Assembly: GCA_012522045.1 (NCBI GenBank)
Contig: JAAYLC010000112.1
Span: forward strand, 1-33,912
DNA from: Bacteroidota bacterium
GTDB taxonomy: Bacteria > Bacteroidota > Bacteroidia > Flavobacteriales > Flavobacteriaceae
Direction: 5' to 3'
DNA length: 33,912 bases
A program made the translations under genes and the position numbers. Shown piece by piece: positions 26,925 through 33,912 of this stretch. Every line of letters begins with the position of its first letter. The stretch's first letter is position 1. The notes beneath the pieces are model-generated. The model worked only from the letters and a program-made list of their open reading frames with translations. It did not search any database and was not told the origin of the DNA.

Positions 26925-29900
26925 ATGAAATTAGCAGAAATATCTATCAAGCGTCCCACGATGATAGTCGTGATGTTTGCGATATTAATATTGGGTGGAT
27001 TGTTTTCATACACCAAATTAGGTTATGAACTTATACCGAAATTCGAAGTGAACGTGATCTCCATTTCCACGATTTATCCCGGAGCTTCACCATCTGAAAT
27101 TGAAAATACGGTTACTAAAAAGATTGAAGATGCGATCTCTTCTCTCGAAAACGTAAAGAAAATTATCTCTCAATCCCATGAGAGTGTTTCTTTGGTGATG
27201 ATTGAATTGAATACCGGAGCCAATGTGGACTTTTCTTTAAACGAGGCACAGCGGAAAATTAATGCCATTCTTGCCGATTTGCCTGAAGATGCCGATCCGC
27301 CTTCGCTTATTAAATTTTCGATGGATGACTTGCCGATTATTACAATTGCCGCTACAGGAGATATGGACGAGGTTGCATTTTTTGACTTGTTAGACAAAAA
27401 AATTCAGCCGATGCTGTCCCGTGTAGAAGGTGTGGCACAAGTAAATCTAATTGGTGGTGAGGAACGTGAAATTCAGGTGAATATCAATCAGCAAAAGTTA
27501 GAAGGTTTCGGATTAACTGTTCCTGAAATCCGACAAGTTGTCTTGACTTCAAATTTAGATTTCCCCACGGGAAATGTGAAAACCAGAGAAAACACAACGC
27601 TTATCCGTCTTTCCGGAAAATACAAAGATGTTGAAGAACTTGAGAATTTGGTAATCAGAGAAATGGACGGCATTCAAATCCGTTTGAAAGATGTGGCTGA
27701 AGTTCGCGATACGCAAAAAGACGTTGAAAAGTTGGCAAGACACAATCAGGAAAATGCCATCTTAATTCAAGTTTTAAAACAATCCGATGCCAACGCCGTG
27801 GCGGTTAGTGAACTGGTGCGAGAAACTGCTTTGGAAATTGAAAACGATTACAAAGCTCAGAATGTAAAATTAAACATTGCAAATGATACGAGTGAGTTTA
27901 CTTTAACAGCAGCCAACAACGTAATTTTCGACATCTTTTTTGCTGTTTTTCTCGTGGGTGCCGTTATGTTGTTGTTCCTTCACAGTTTACGAAATGCCTT
28001 TATCGTAATGGTTACGATTCCGGCATCCTTGATTGCGACTTTTATCGGAATTTATTTTATGGGCTTCACGCTAAACTTGATGAGTTTGGTAGCGCTTTCA
28101 TTGGTAGTCGGGATTTTGGTGGATGATGCGATTGTAGTATTGGAAAATATTCACCGACATATGGAAATGGGTAAAAATAAGGTGCGAGCTGCCTATGACG
28201 GTGCATCTGAAATAGGTTTTACGGTGGTTGCCATTACCCTTGTTATTATTGTGGTATTCTTACCGATTACACTCAGCGGTGATTTGGTTGCCAACATCAT
28301 CAAGCAGTTTGCAGTTACCGTAATGATTGCTACCGCATTTTCATTTCTCGCTTCGTTTACGCTTGTTCCTTGGCTTTCTTCACGGTTTGGAAAAATCGAA
28401 GAAGTGTCTGACAAAAACCTGTATGGTAAATTAATTCTATGGTTTGAAGGGAGAATTCAAGCGTTTACTCACTGGATTTCAGGGTTGTTGGGATGGGCAT
28501 TAAAAAGCACAAAAAATAAAATAATTACGCTTGGTGTAGCTACATTGTTGTTCTTTGGATCTTTTGTGTTGGTTGGTGCAGGTTTTATTGGGGGTGAATT
28601 CTTTCCGAGAATGGATAAAGGAGAGTTTTTGGTGCAATTGGAACTTCCAAAAGACGCTTCTCTGGAACAGACAAATTTCTTGACTCAAAAAGCGGAACGT
28701 TTCTTAAGACAAAAGCCTGAAGTCGTCAATATGATTACTAAAGTTGGGGAAACCAGTGGCGGATTTGGATCAACGCAAGCCACAGCTTATATGTCTGAAA
28801 TTTCTGTAGAGTTAGTAGATAAATCCGAGCGAGAAGACAATACATTTATCTACGGTGCAAAACTAAAAAGAGAACTCCAAGAATATCTGGTAGATGCAAA
28901 GGTTAAAATTGTTCCGTTGGGAATGATGGGTGCAAATGATGCGCCATTGCAACTGGTTGTCGTTGGTACAGACCTTGAAAGTGCTATGGAATTTGCTCAA
29001 AAAGCAGAAGCAGAACTCTTGAAAATTGCCGGAACATCGGAAGTGGAACTTTCTGTTGAAGATGGAAATCCTGAAATTACGGTAGAAGTTGACAGAGATA
29101 AAATGTCTCGTCTCGGGCTGGATTTAGGAACGGTGGGGATTACCATGCAAACTGCATTCAGTGGGAATACCGATGCCAAATTCCGAGCAGGCGAGTATGA
29201 ATATGACATCAATATTCGTTATGACGAGTTCAACCGTTCCAATATTGACGATGTTCGAAATATTATGTTCGTAAACAACCGCGGAGAAACCGTCCGATTA
29301 AGTCAATTTGCAGATGTTCAACAAGGTTCGGGTCCCAGTGTATTGGAACGAAGAGACAAAAGCCCATCAGTTACCGTAAAATCTCAAGTTATTGGAAGAG
29401 CTGTGGGTGATGTTGCCACGGAATGGGAAGAAATTTTCTCACAAATCGAGCGACCTGCAGGAGTAAGCTATGTTTGGGAAGGAGATATTGGAATGCAACA
29501 GGAAGGATTCGGTACTTTGGGAATTGCCCTAATTGCTGCAATTATCCTTGTTTATCTCGTAATGGTTGCACTTTATAACAGTTACGTGCATCCGTTTGTA
29601 GTATTGTTTTCTATTCCACTTGCGCTTATTGGAGTGATGATAATTCTGGCATTGACCAACAACTCTATCAATATTTTTACCATATTGGGTATGATTATGT
29701 TGATTGGACTCGTGGCAAAAAATGCAATTTTGATTGTAGACTTTACAAATATAAGACGGGCAGCCGGAGAAGACATAAATACAGCACTTATTCAAGCAAA
29801 CCACGCAAGGCTTCGTCCGATTTTGATGACAACCATTGCCATGGTATTCGGAATGGTTCCGATTGCAATTGCATCAGGAGCTGCTGCCGAACTTAATAAC

Positions 29901-30092
29901 GGACTTGCTTTGGTAATTATCGGAGGGTTAATTTCCTCGTTATTCCTCACGCTGGTTATCGTTCCGGTAGTGTATTCTGTATTTGAAAGCATCACGCAAC
30001 GATTTACTAAAAACAAAGAGAAAATCGATTATGCCTCCGAAATGGTAGCAGAATATAAACCCATTGAGATTAAAGAAGAGTTTGAAAACTAA
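26925..30092 (+). CDS. RND-family efflux permease (HAE-1 type)
   Basis: At 1055 residues the product matches AcrB/MexB-type inner-membrane drug/proton antiporters. It begins MKLAEISIKRPTMIVVMFAILILGG (TM1). The first large periplasmic loop follows. The TM4 motif LVVGILVDDAIVVLENIHRH has the proton-relay aspartates at residues 400 and 401. The second half has GVSYVWEGDIG before TM7, and LGMIMLIGLVAKNAILIVDF carries the conserved lysine. The C-terminal tail is acidic. With the TolC and adaptor genes upstream it forms a complete tripartite pump. Substrates cannot be read from the sequence. The gene is followed by a convergent bidirectional terminator. Confidence 0.96.
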   Translation: MKLAEISIKRPTMIVVMFAILILGGLFSYTKLGYELIPKFEVNVISISTIYPGASPSEIENTVTKKIEDAISSLENVKKIISQSHESVSLVMIELNTGANVDFSLNEAQRKINAILADLPEDADPPSLIKFSMDDLPIITIAATGDMDEVAFFDLLDKKIQPMLSRVEGVAQVNLIGGEEREIQVNINQQKLEGFGLTVPEIRQVVLTSNLDFPTGNVKTRENTTLIRLSGKYKDVEELENLVIREMDGIQIRLKDVAEVRDTQKDVEKLARHNQENAILIQVLKQSDANAVAVSELVRETALEIENDYKAQNVKLNIANDTSEFTLTAANNVIFDIFFAVFLVGAVMLLFLHSLRNAFIVMVTIPASLIATFIGIYFMGFTLNLMSLVALSLVVGILVDDAIVVLENIHRHMEMGKNKVRAAYDGASEIGFTVVAITLVIIVVFLPITLSGDLVANIIKQFAVTVMIATAFSFLASFTLVPWLSSRFGKIEEVSDKNLYGKLILWFEGRIQAFTHWISGLLGWALKSTKNKIITLGVATLLFFGSFVLVGAGFIGGEFFPRMDKGEFLVQLELPKDASLEQTNFLTQKAERFLRQKPEVVNMITKVGETSGGFGSTQATAYMSEISVELVDKSEREDNTFIYGAKLKRELQEYLVDAKVKIVPLGMMGANDAPLQLVVVGTDLESAMEFAQKAEAELLKIAGTSEVELSVEDGNPEITVEVDRDKMSRLGLDLGTVGITMQTAFSGNTDAKFRAGEYEYDINIRYDEFNRSNIDDVRNIMFVNNRGETVRLSQFADVQQGSGPSVLERRDKSPSVTVKSQVIGRAVGDVATEWEEIFSQIERPAGVSYVWEGDIGMQQEGFGTLGIALIAAIILVYLVMVALYNSYVHPFVVLFSIPLALIGVMIILALTNNSINIFTILGMIMLIGLVAKNAILIVDFTNIRRAAGEDINTALIQANHARLRPILMTTIAMVFGMVPIAIASGAAAELNNGLALVIIGGLISSLFLTLVIVPVVYSVFESITQRFTKNKEKIDYASEMVAEYKPIEIKEEFEN

Positions 30093-30127
30093 AGTATATT
30101 GGTGTTAAGTTTCAGACCTATATTAAA

Positions 30128-30168
30128 AAACTCCCTCGAAAAAGACATTTTGAGGGAGTTTGTTTTTT
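30128..30168. terminator. Bidirectional intrinsic terminator
   Basis: AAACTCCCTC at 30128-30137 pairs with GAGGGAGTTT at 30152-30161, a 10-base perfect stem flanked by A's on the left and TG plus seven T's on the right. It serves the rightward efflux operon (stop at 30092) and the leftward NADH dehydrogenase gene (stop at 30187). Confidence 0.85.
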
Positions 30169-30186
30169 TATAACTTAAAATAATCC

Positions 30187-31464
30187 TTATTGTCTCTTGA
30201 CAAATGGTCTGATAATTAGGCGTGCTGCTTTGTCATGATTAATATAACTATAGGTCCAGTTAAAAAAGGTAACGACCCTGTTTCTGAAGCCAACCAAAAA
30301 CCACAAGTGAACAAAAATCCATAAAAACCAAGCAAAAGGTCCTCCAACATGAAGGTTTCCAATATCGGCGACAGCCTTATTTCTTCCGATAGTTGCCATG
30401 GTTCCTTTGTCTTTATATTTAAATGGAATCATCGGTTTTCCCTTGAGCATTCTTTGAAAATTTGAACCCAATCTTTTCCCCTGTTGAATTGCAGGTTGCG
30501 CAACTTGCGGATGACCATGTGGAAAAGCTTCTGTTGGCATTAGTGCAATATCTCCAATGGCAAATATGCGTTCCGTTCCCAACACTCGATTAAATTTATC
30601 AACCTGATACCTCCTTGCACGTTCATGCCAAGAATCTTGATTTAACCCTTCAATTTGAATTCCGGAAACTCCAGCAGCCCATATAAATGTTTCTGTTTCA
30701 AACACTTTTCCTTTGCTTGTTGTAACGGTATAGCCGTCATAATCTTTTATAAATTCGGATAAATGAATGTTGACTCCCAGTTGATCGAGGAATTTATATG
30801 CCATTTTGGAAACTTTCTCACTCATTCCCCCCAACAAACGATCCTGACCTTCCACCAAATGAACTTCCATGTCGTCCTTTTCCAATTCCGGATAATCATG
30901 TTCTAAAATTCCTTTTCTAAACTCAGCCAATGCACCTGCCAATTCAACTCCGGTGGGTCCTCCTCCCGCTATAATAAAAGTGAGCAATCGTTTTCTGTCA
31001 ACTAGATTAGCAGCACGATCTGCTTTTTCGATATTTTGAAGAATCAGACTTCTGATGTTTAATGCCTGCGGAATGGTCTTCATCGGCATACTGTTTTGTG
31101 CAATGGATTCGTTGCCAAAAAAATTTGTCCGTGTGCCTGTGGCAATAACTAAATAATCATATTGAACACTTCCAATAGAAGTCATTACTGTTCGCTGTTC
31201 TCTATTTATTTGCTCTACGGTACACAGCCGAAAATGAAAATTTTTGTGATTTCTGAATATTTTCCGCAAGGGATACGCAATTGAATCTGCTTCCAAACTG
31301 GCAGTTGAAACTTGATAAAGTAAAGGTTGAAAAGTATGGTAATTATGTCTGTCAATCAGAACTATTTGAACATCAACTTTTTTAAGATTTCTGATAAATG
31401 CGTTTCCGCCGAATCCCCCACCGATGACAACCACGCGAGGTAAATCTGTTTCAGGAATATTCAT
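30187..31464 (-). CDS. ndh: Type II NADH:quinone oxidoreductase (NDH-2 family)
   Basis: The 425-residue FAD enzyme passes electrons from NADH to quinone without pumping protons. The FAD loop VVVIGGGFGGNAFIRNL is near residue 12, RHNYHTFQPLLYQVSTASLEADSIAYPLRKI is typical of NDH-2, and the NAD loop FIIAGGGPTGVELAGALAEF is near residue 163. FAIGDIALMP (near residue 295) contacts FAD. The C-terminus (FAWFLWIFVHLWFLVGFRNRVV and beyond) is a hydrophobic/amphipathic membrane anchor. I start at ATG 31464. A TTG start at 31485 would overlap the promoter -7 element. It ends the leftward group after the acyltransferase gene but has its own promoter. Confidence 0.93.
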   Translation of the reverse strand: MNIPETDLPRVVVIGGGFGGNAFIRNLKKVDVQIVLIDRHNYHTFQPLLYQVSTASLEADSIAYPLRKIFRNHKNFHFRLCTVEQINREQRTVMTSIGSVQYDYLVIATGTRTNFFGNESIAQNSMPMKTIPQALNIRSLILQNIEKADRAANLVDRKRLLTFIIAGGGPTGVELAGALAEFRKGILEHDYPELEKDDMEVHLVEGQDRLLGGMSEKVSKMAYKFLDQLGVNIHLSEFIKDYDGYTVTTSKGKVFETETFIWAAGVSGIQIEGLNQDSWHERARRYQVDKFNRVLGTERIFAIGDIALMPTEAFPHGHPQVAQPAIQQGKRLGSNFQRMLKGKPMIPFKYKDKGTMATIGRNKAVADIGNLHVGGPFAWFLWIFVHLWFLVGFRNRVVTFFNWTYSYINHDKAARLIIRPFVKRQ

Positions 31465-31482
31465 AGCTAAATTTTTGCCCCG

Positions 31483-31530
31483 CAAAATTACAAAATTACG
31501 CAGCTATTTCGGATAAATGTATCAAAATTA
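31483..31530 (-). promoter_or_regulatory. Promoter of the NDH-2 gene with three TAATTTTG elements
   Basis: Read leftward, TAATTTTG occurs three times: 31530-31523, 31498-31491 and 31490-31483. Each is an exact TAnnTTTG match and the last two are directly tandem. The nearest ends 18 bases before the ATG at 31464. The most distal copy may instead supply a -33 TTTG, 24 bases from the middle copy. Confidence 0.5.
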
Positions 31531-31593
31531 AATTTTAGTGTATTTCTTTAAAATCAGACTGTGAAAAAATGTATAATCAGATAGGATTCTATG

Positions 31594-32406
31594 TTAATTT
31601 TTAGGATATCGCCACTGTCTTTGCTTGTCCAATTCCGCTTCTTTTTTCAACTCCTCCACAGGGATGACTTTGAGAAAAGACGGATGTTGCTCAATGGCGT
31701 ATTCAATTTTTTCCACAATATCTTGAACGGTATCATTTTCGTAATCGATGTCAAGAGGCGGTTTGATTTCCATGGTTTGGAGAATGTTTCTCTTCTTAAT
31801 CCGGATTCCCTTTTTATCGAATGACCGTCGAAATCCGTCAATAACTATAGGAACTACAATGGGTTTGTTTTGTTTAATTATATGTGCCGTTCCGCGGCGA
31901 ATGGGTTTCCAAGGTTTGGTGGTTCCTTGAGGAAAAGTAATTAGCCAGCCGTCTGCAAGTGCTTTATTAATGTTGCTGAGATCACTCAACTTAACTTGTC
32001 TGTTGATTTCTTTTCCTTTATCACGCCAAGTGCGTTCGATACTTACCGAACCTGCATAAGCCAAAATTTTGGGCAGCAAGCCGGCATTCATCGTTTCTCG
32101 AGCAGCAACAAAATATACATTTAATTTAGGTCTCCACAGGTAACCAATGTTTTTGATACTGTCTACTCGTCCGTGTAAACTGGCGTTAAACACGTGAAAC
32201 ATTGCAACCACATCGGCGAAATAGGTTTGATGATTGCTCACAAAAAGCACATTCTTATCCGGCAGATTGCGAATAACATCACTTCCAATTATCTGTAATT
32301 CATTAAATCCTTTAAATCTTCTATGAGTCAATGTACCCAACACTCGGATTAACCAAAGTTTAAGAATAAGATAATGCCCGAATGGATTTTTCTTAAAAAG
32401 ACCCAT
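31594..32406 (-). CDS. PlsC-like 1-acylglycerol-3-phosphate acyltransferase family protein
   Basis: The 270-residue product belongs to the PlsC/LPLAT superfamily that acylates lysophosphatidic acid or related lysolipids. Motif I is LFVSNHQTYFADV (His59, Asp65), motif II-type FVAARETMNAGLL follows near residue 99, and the FPQGTTKPWKP block is motif III. The spacing from His to Asp is five residues (H-QTYFA-D), not the usual four of HX4D. The C-terminal part is basic. It sits 87 bases downstream of the Nudix gene and 129 bases upstream of NDH-2 in the same direction. Its precise lipid substrate is unknown. Confidence 0.85.
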   Translation of the reverse strand: MGLFKKNPFGHYLILKLWLIRVLGTLTHRRFKGFNELQIIGSDVIRNLPDKNVLFVSNHQTYFADVVAMFHVFNASLHGRVDSIKNIGYLWRPKLNVYFVAARETMNAGLLPKILAYAGSVSIERTWRDKGKEINRQVKLSDLSNINKALADGWLITFPQGTTKPWKPIRRGTAHIIKQNKPIVVPIVIDGFRRSFDKKGIRIKKRNILQTMEIKPPLDIDYENDTVQDIVEKIEYAIEQHPSFLKVIPVEELKKEAELDKQRQWRYPKN

Positions 32407-32472
32407 TTTAAAAATTTAATGTTAAAATATTATTCCTGCTAAGAAATAAGTAGGTTCCTTATTTCATGGGGT

Positions 32473-32480
32473 CAAATATA
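32473..32480 (-). promoter_or_regulatory. -7 element upstream of the PlsC-like gene
   Basis: Read leftward the bases are TATATTTG, an exact TAnnTTTG match, 66 bases before the ATG at 32406 and just after the Nudix stop. No clear -33 box is seen, so confidence is modest. Confidence 0.35.
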
Positions 32481-32494
32481 AGAAATAAAGGTTT

Positions 32495-33136
32495 TTAATA
32501 AAGTTTCTTTAATAACTCTCTAACTTCATTTAACATCATCGCTGTAGCACCCCAAACCATATGATCGTTAAAAACAAATCCCGGAACCTCTATAACGGGT
32601 GAATAGGAAGCACTTACATTCCGTATTTCAATGCAATTGTCATCCATAAATTTTTCCAAATCAACTTCAATAATCGCATCAACTTCGATATCGTCGGGAA
32701 TAAATGTCGGTGTTTGTGAAGTTATTCCGACAAAAGGCTGAACAAAAAAATCGCTCGGAGGAATATATACTTCAGTTAATTGTTTGATGATTTCAATTTT
32801 TTCGGGATTCACCCCTACTTCTTCCTGCGCTTCTCTTAATGCCGTATCTTGCAATGAGTTGTCTTCGAGTTCTACTTTTCCTCCGGGCAAACTTACTTGT
32901 GCAGAATGAATGCCTCGATAGGTTTTTCGAAGAATTAGTACAAAACGTGTTTTCATTTCCAAAGATGGATAAAACAAAACCAAAACTGCTGCTCTTTTCG
33001 GATTTGTCATTGTTTTTATCGCTTGAAGTTGATGTTGGATGCGGTTTTTCGGAATCATTGCTAACTGAATATCTTCTCCCGGAAGCGCCATTTTTTTTAT
33101 TTTTACAATTCTTTTTTCAAATTCGCGAAAATTCAT
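32495..33136 (-). CDS. Nudix hydrolase, CoA pyrophosphatase (NUDT7/8-like) type
   Basis: The 213-residue product contains the Nudix box as PGGKVELEDNSLQDTALREAQEEVGV (residues about 100-125), with the two-residue-longer spacing typical of CoA pyrophosphatases such as E. coli NudL. Upstream, LILRKTYRGIHSAQVSLPGG fits the UPF0035 motif that precedes the box in this group. These enzymes cleave CoA or its derivatives to 3',5'-ADP and phosphopantetheine. The start codon lies three bases from the start codon of the divergent cyclophilin gene, so its promoter must lie inside that gene's coding region. It may be cotranscribed with the PlsC-like gene. Confidence 0.9.
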   Translation of the reverse strand: MNFREFEKRIVKIKKMALPGEDIQLAMIPKNRIQHQLQAIKTMTNPKRAAVLVLFYPSLEMKTRFVLILRKTYRGIHSAQVSLPGGKVELEDNSLQDTALREAQEEVGVNPEKIEIIKQLTEVYIPPSDFFVQPFVGITSQTPTFIPDDIEVDAIIEVDLEKFMDDNCIEIRNVSASYSPVIEVPGFVFNDHMVWGATAMMLNEVRELLKKLY

Positions 33137-33139
33137 TTT

Positions 33140-33823
33140 ATGAAACCAATTTTTATTTATTTAAGTCTTGTTCTTTTTTTAATTGCTTGTGATGACTCCA
33201 AAAAGCATCAGAAACCTGCAAATGATAAGGATTTTCAGCAAGAACAAAATCTTCAACCCTCAGATAGTGCAAAAAGTGCGCCCGAAAAGAAAGCTCACAA
33301 ACAATCCTCTCAAAAGCAATATCCAAAAATAACCAATTCAAATGTGGTAGCATTTTTAACGGAATACGGCAAAGAAAATCCTGAAACTAAAGTTTTATTT
33401 GAAACAAAATTCGGTACGATTGAAATTGAGCTTTATAAAGACACTCCTTTACACCGTGCCAATTTTATTTATTTGATAAAACAAGGATATTTTGACGATA
33501 CTTTTTTTCATCGTGTGGTACCGAACTTTATAATCCAAGGAGGCAGCAGTGATTTGGTTTCAACACAATCCAAACGAAATAAAATCGGCAATGATTATTT
33601 GATACCTGCTGAAATTATTCCCGGTCGCGTTCATAAGTACGGGACAGTTTCCGGTGCCAAATATTATCGTGAAAATCCGGACAACCAAAGCGCTCCTTTC
33701 GAATTTTTTATTTTTTTCGGTCCGCAAACTTCCACATCACACATCAACGGATCCTACACCATTTTCGGGCAAGTAACCAAAGGAATAAAGTACTACCCAT
33801 TTTCTGTACCACAATTAGGCTGA
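33140..33823 (+). CDS. Lipoprotein cyclophilin-type peptidyl-prolyl isomerase, 3' end replaced by IS sequence
   Basis: The N-terminus is a lipoprotein signal peptide with lipobox LIAC at Cys17, followed by a charged linker (about 18-85) rich in Lys, Gln and Ser. The cyclophilin domain begins KVLFETKFGTIEIELY and has the catalytic FFHRVVPNFIIQGG and SYTIFGQV motifs. It would catalyse prolyl isomerisation in the periplasm or outer membrane. The domain stops early: after FGQVTKGI (about residue 216) the expected segment (a GMDVVDKIA-like run of roughly 30-40 residues) is absent, and the last dozen residues come from an IS end. No other frame continues the domain. The encoded protein is probably misfolded or reduced in function. 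Its divergent partner is the Nudix gene, three bases away. Confidence 0.85.
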   Translation: MKPIFIYLSLVLFLIACDDSKKHQKPANDKDFQQEQNLQPSDSAKSAPEKKAHKQSSQKQYPKITNSNVVAFLTEYGKENPETKVLFETKFGTIEIELYKDTPLHRANFIYLIKQGYFDDTFFHRVVPNFIIQGGSSDLVSTQSKRNKIGNDYLIPAEIIPGRVHKYGTVSGAKYYRENPDNQSAPFEFFIFFGPQTSTSHINGSYTIFGQVTKGIKYYPFSVPQLG

Positions 33824-33912
33824 TTTAAGTTGAATTATTCTTTCAAATTTATACAAATCTTTTGGCTTTTTGTTTCCTATTCCTTGATGTTTTCTTTGGT
33901 TATATTCCTCAA
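33789..33912 (-). mobile_element. End of an IS3-like insertion sequence (IS150-resembling), remainder beyond the window
   Basis: From about 33789 the sequence leaves the cyclophilin frame. It begins AGTACTACCCATTTTCTG, which resembles the tip of IS150-type ends (TGTACTGCACCCATTTTG). It contains the 3' end of a transposase gene on the minus strand 24 bases inside. The precise tip (33787-33791) and any target duplication cannot be fixed because the other end is outside the window. Confidence 0.65.
33815..33912 (-). CDS. Transposase C-terminus (IS3-like, rve integrase core), 5' part beyond the window
   Basis: The reverse strand encodes 31 residues and a TAA stop at 33817-33815. The peptide EYNQRKHQGIGNKKPKDLY and a short basic tail match the end of the DDE integrase core of IS3-type OrfB proteins, where a YN-x-x-R/K-x-H-x-x-(I/L)G-x-x-x-P pattern follows the catalytic Glu. 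The upstream catalytic residues lie beyond the window. Too little is present to assign a subgroup. Confidence 0.65.
   Translation of the reverse strand, partial: EEYNQRKHQGIGNKKPKDLYKFERIIQLKSA

Noticed and set aside
29529-30016. Several antisense ORFs beneath the RND permease gene
   Set aside because: They mirror the hydrophobic codon pattern of the permease and have biased, low-complexity translations. They are shadows.
33640-33823. Frameshift as the cause of the lost cyclophilin C-terminus
   Set aside because: Neither alternative frame continues cyclophilin sequence. The opposite strand codes a transposase end and the junction resembles an IS tip.
1-33912. tRNA, rRNA, CRISPR, phage or restriction-defence genes
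   Set aside because: None was found. Intergenic regions are short and hold only promoter- and terminator-like elements and inverted repeats.

Overview
This window comes from a member of the Bacteroidota, most likely a Flavobacteriia-type genome. The DNA is AT-rich. Promoters match the Bacteroidota -7 consensus TAnnTTTG, and Shine-Dalgarno sequences are scarce. Three secreted proteins carry type IX secretion (T9SS) type A C-terminal sorting domains. Several genes are forms typical of the phylum: an E1 alpha/beta fusion, an Omp28-type protein, and a gluzincin-like protein with a C-terminal barrel-like region. I saw no rRNA, tRNA or CRISPR array, and no gene-free stretch longer than 300 bases.

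Layout. Positions 1-1068 (-) hold the N-terminal part of a phosphoglucosamine/phosphohexose mutase, divergent from an ACP phosphodiesterase (1134-1733). A rightward block follows: uvrA (1865-4708), a LOG-family gene broken by an in-frame TGA (4754-5446), a T9SS-exported nuclease-fold protein (5457-6698) and a gluzincin-like protein also broken by an in-frame TGA (6695-9502). Next is a fused 2-oxoacid dehydrogenase E1 (9605-12019) with its own promoter. Two hairpin terminators separate it from a divergent pair of secreted T9SS proteins (12210-12950 - and 13076-14740 +).

From 14932 to 23461 lies a surface-polysaccharide region. An MBOAT/SGNH O-acetylation pair (+) converges on six leftward genes: an asparagine-synthase-like enzyme without a glutaminase active site, a GT2, a hexapeptide-repeat acyltransferase, a GT4, a PAPS-dependent sulfotransferase and a second GT4. 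Together they suggest a glycan that is both acylated and sulfated. No initiating transferase, flippase or polymerase is present, so the pathway must use parts encoded elsewhere.

From 23649 to 30092 is a complete tripartite RND efflux operon (TetR - TolC - adaptor - permease). A palindrome and repeated GTCAA boxes overlie its presumed transcription start. A bidirectional terminator separates it from a leftward group: Nudix (CoA-type), PlsC-like acyltransferase and type II NADH dehydrogenase, the last with its own repeated promoter element.

The right edge holds a lipoprotein cyclophilin gene whose 3' end is replaced by the end of an IS3-like (IS150-resembling) insertion sequence. The last 98 bases encode the C-terminus of its transposase on the minus strand.

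The most notable points are the two nonsense-interrupted genes, each with a native ATG just after the TGA; the IS-truncated cyclophilin; the sulfation/acylation glycan cluster; and the dense operator-like repeats before the efflux operon.
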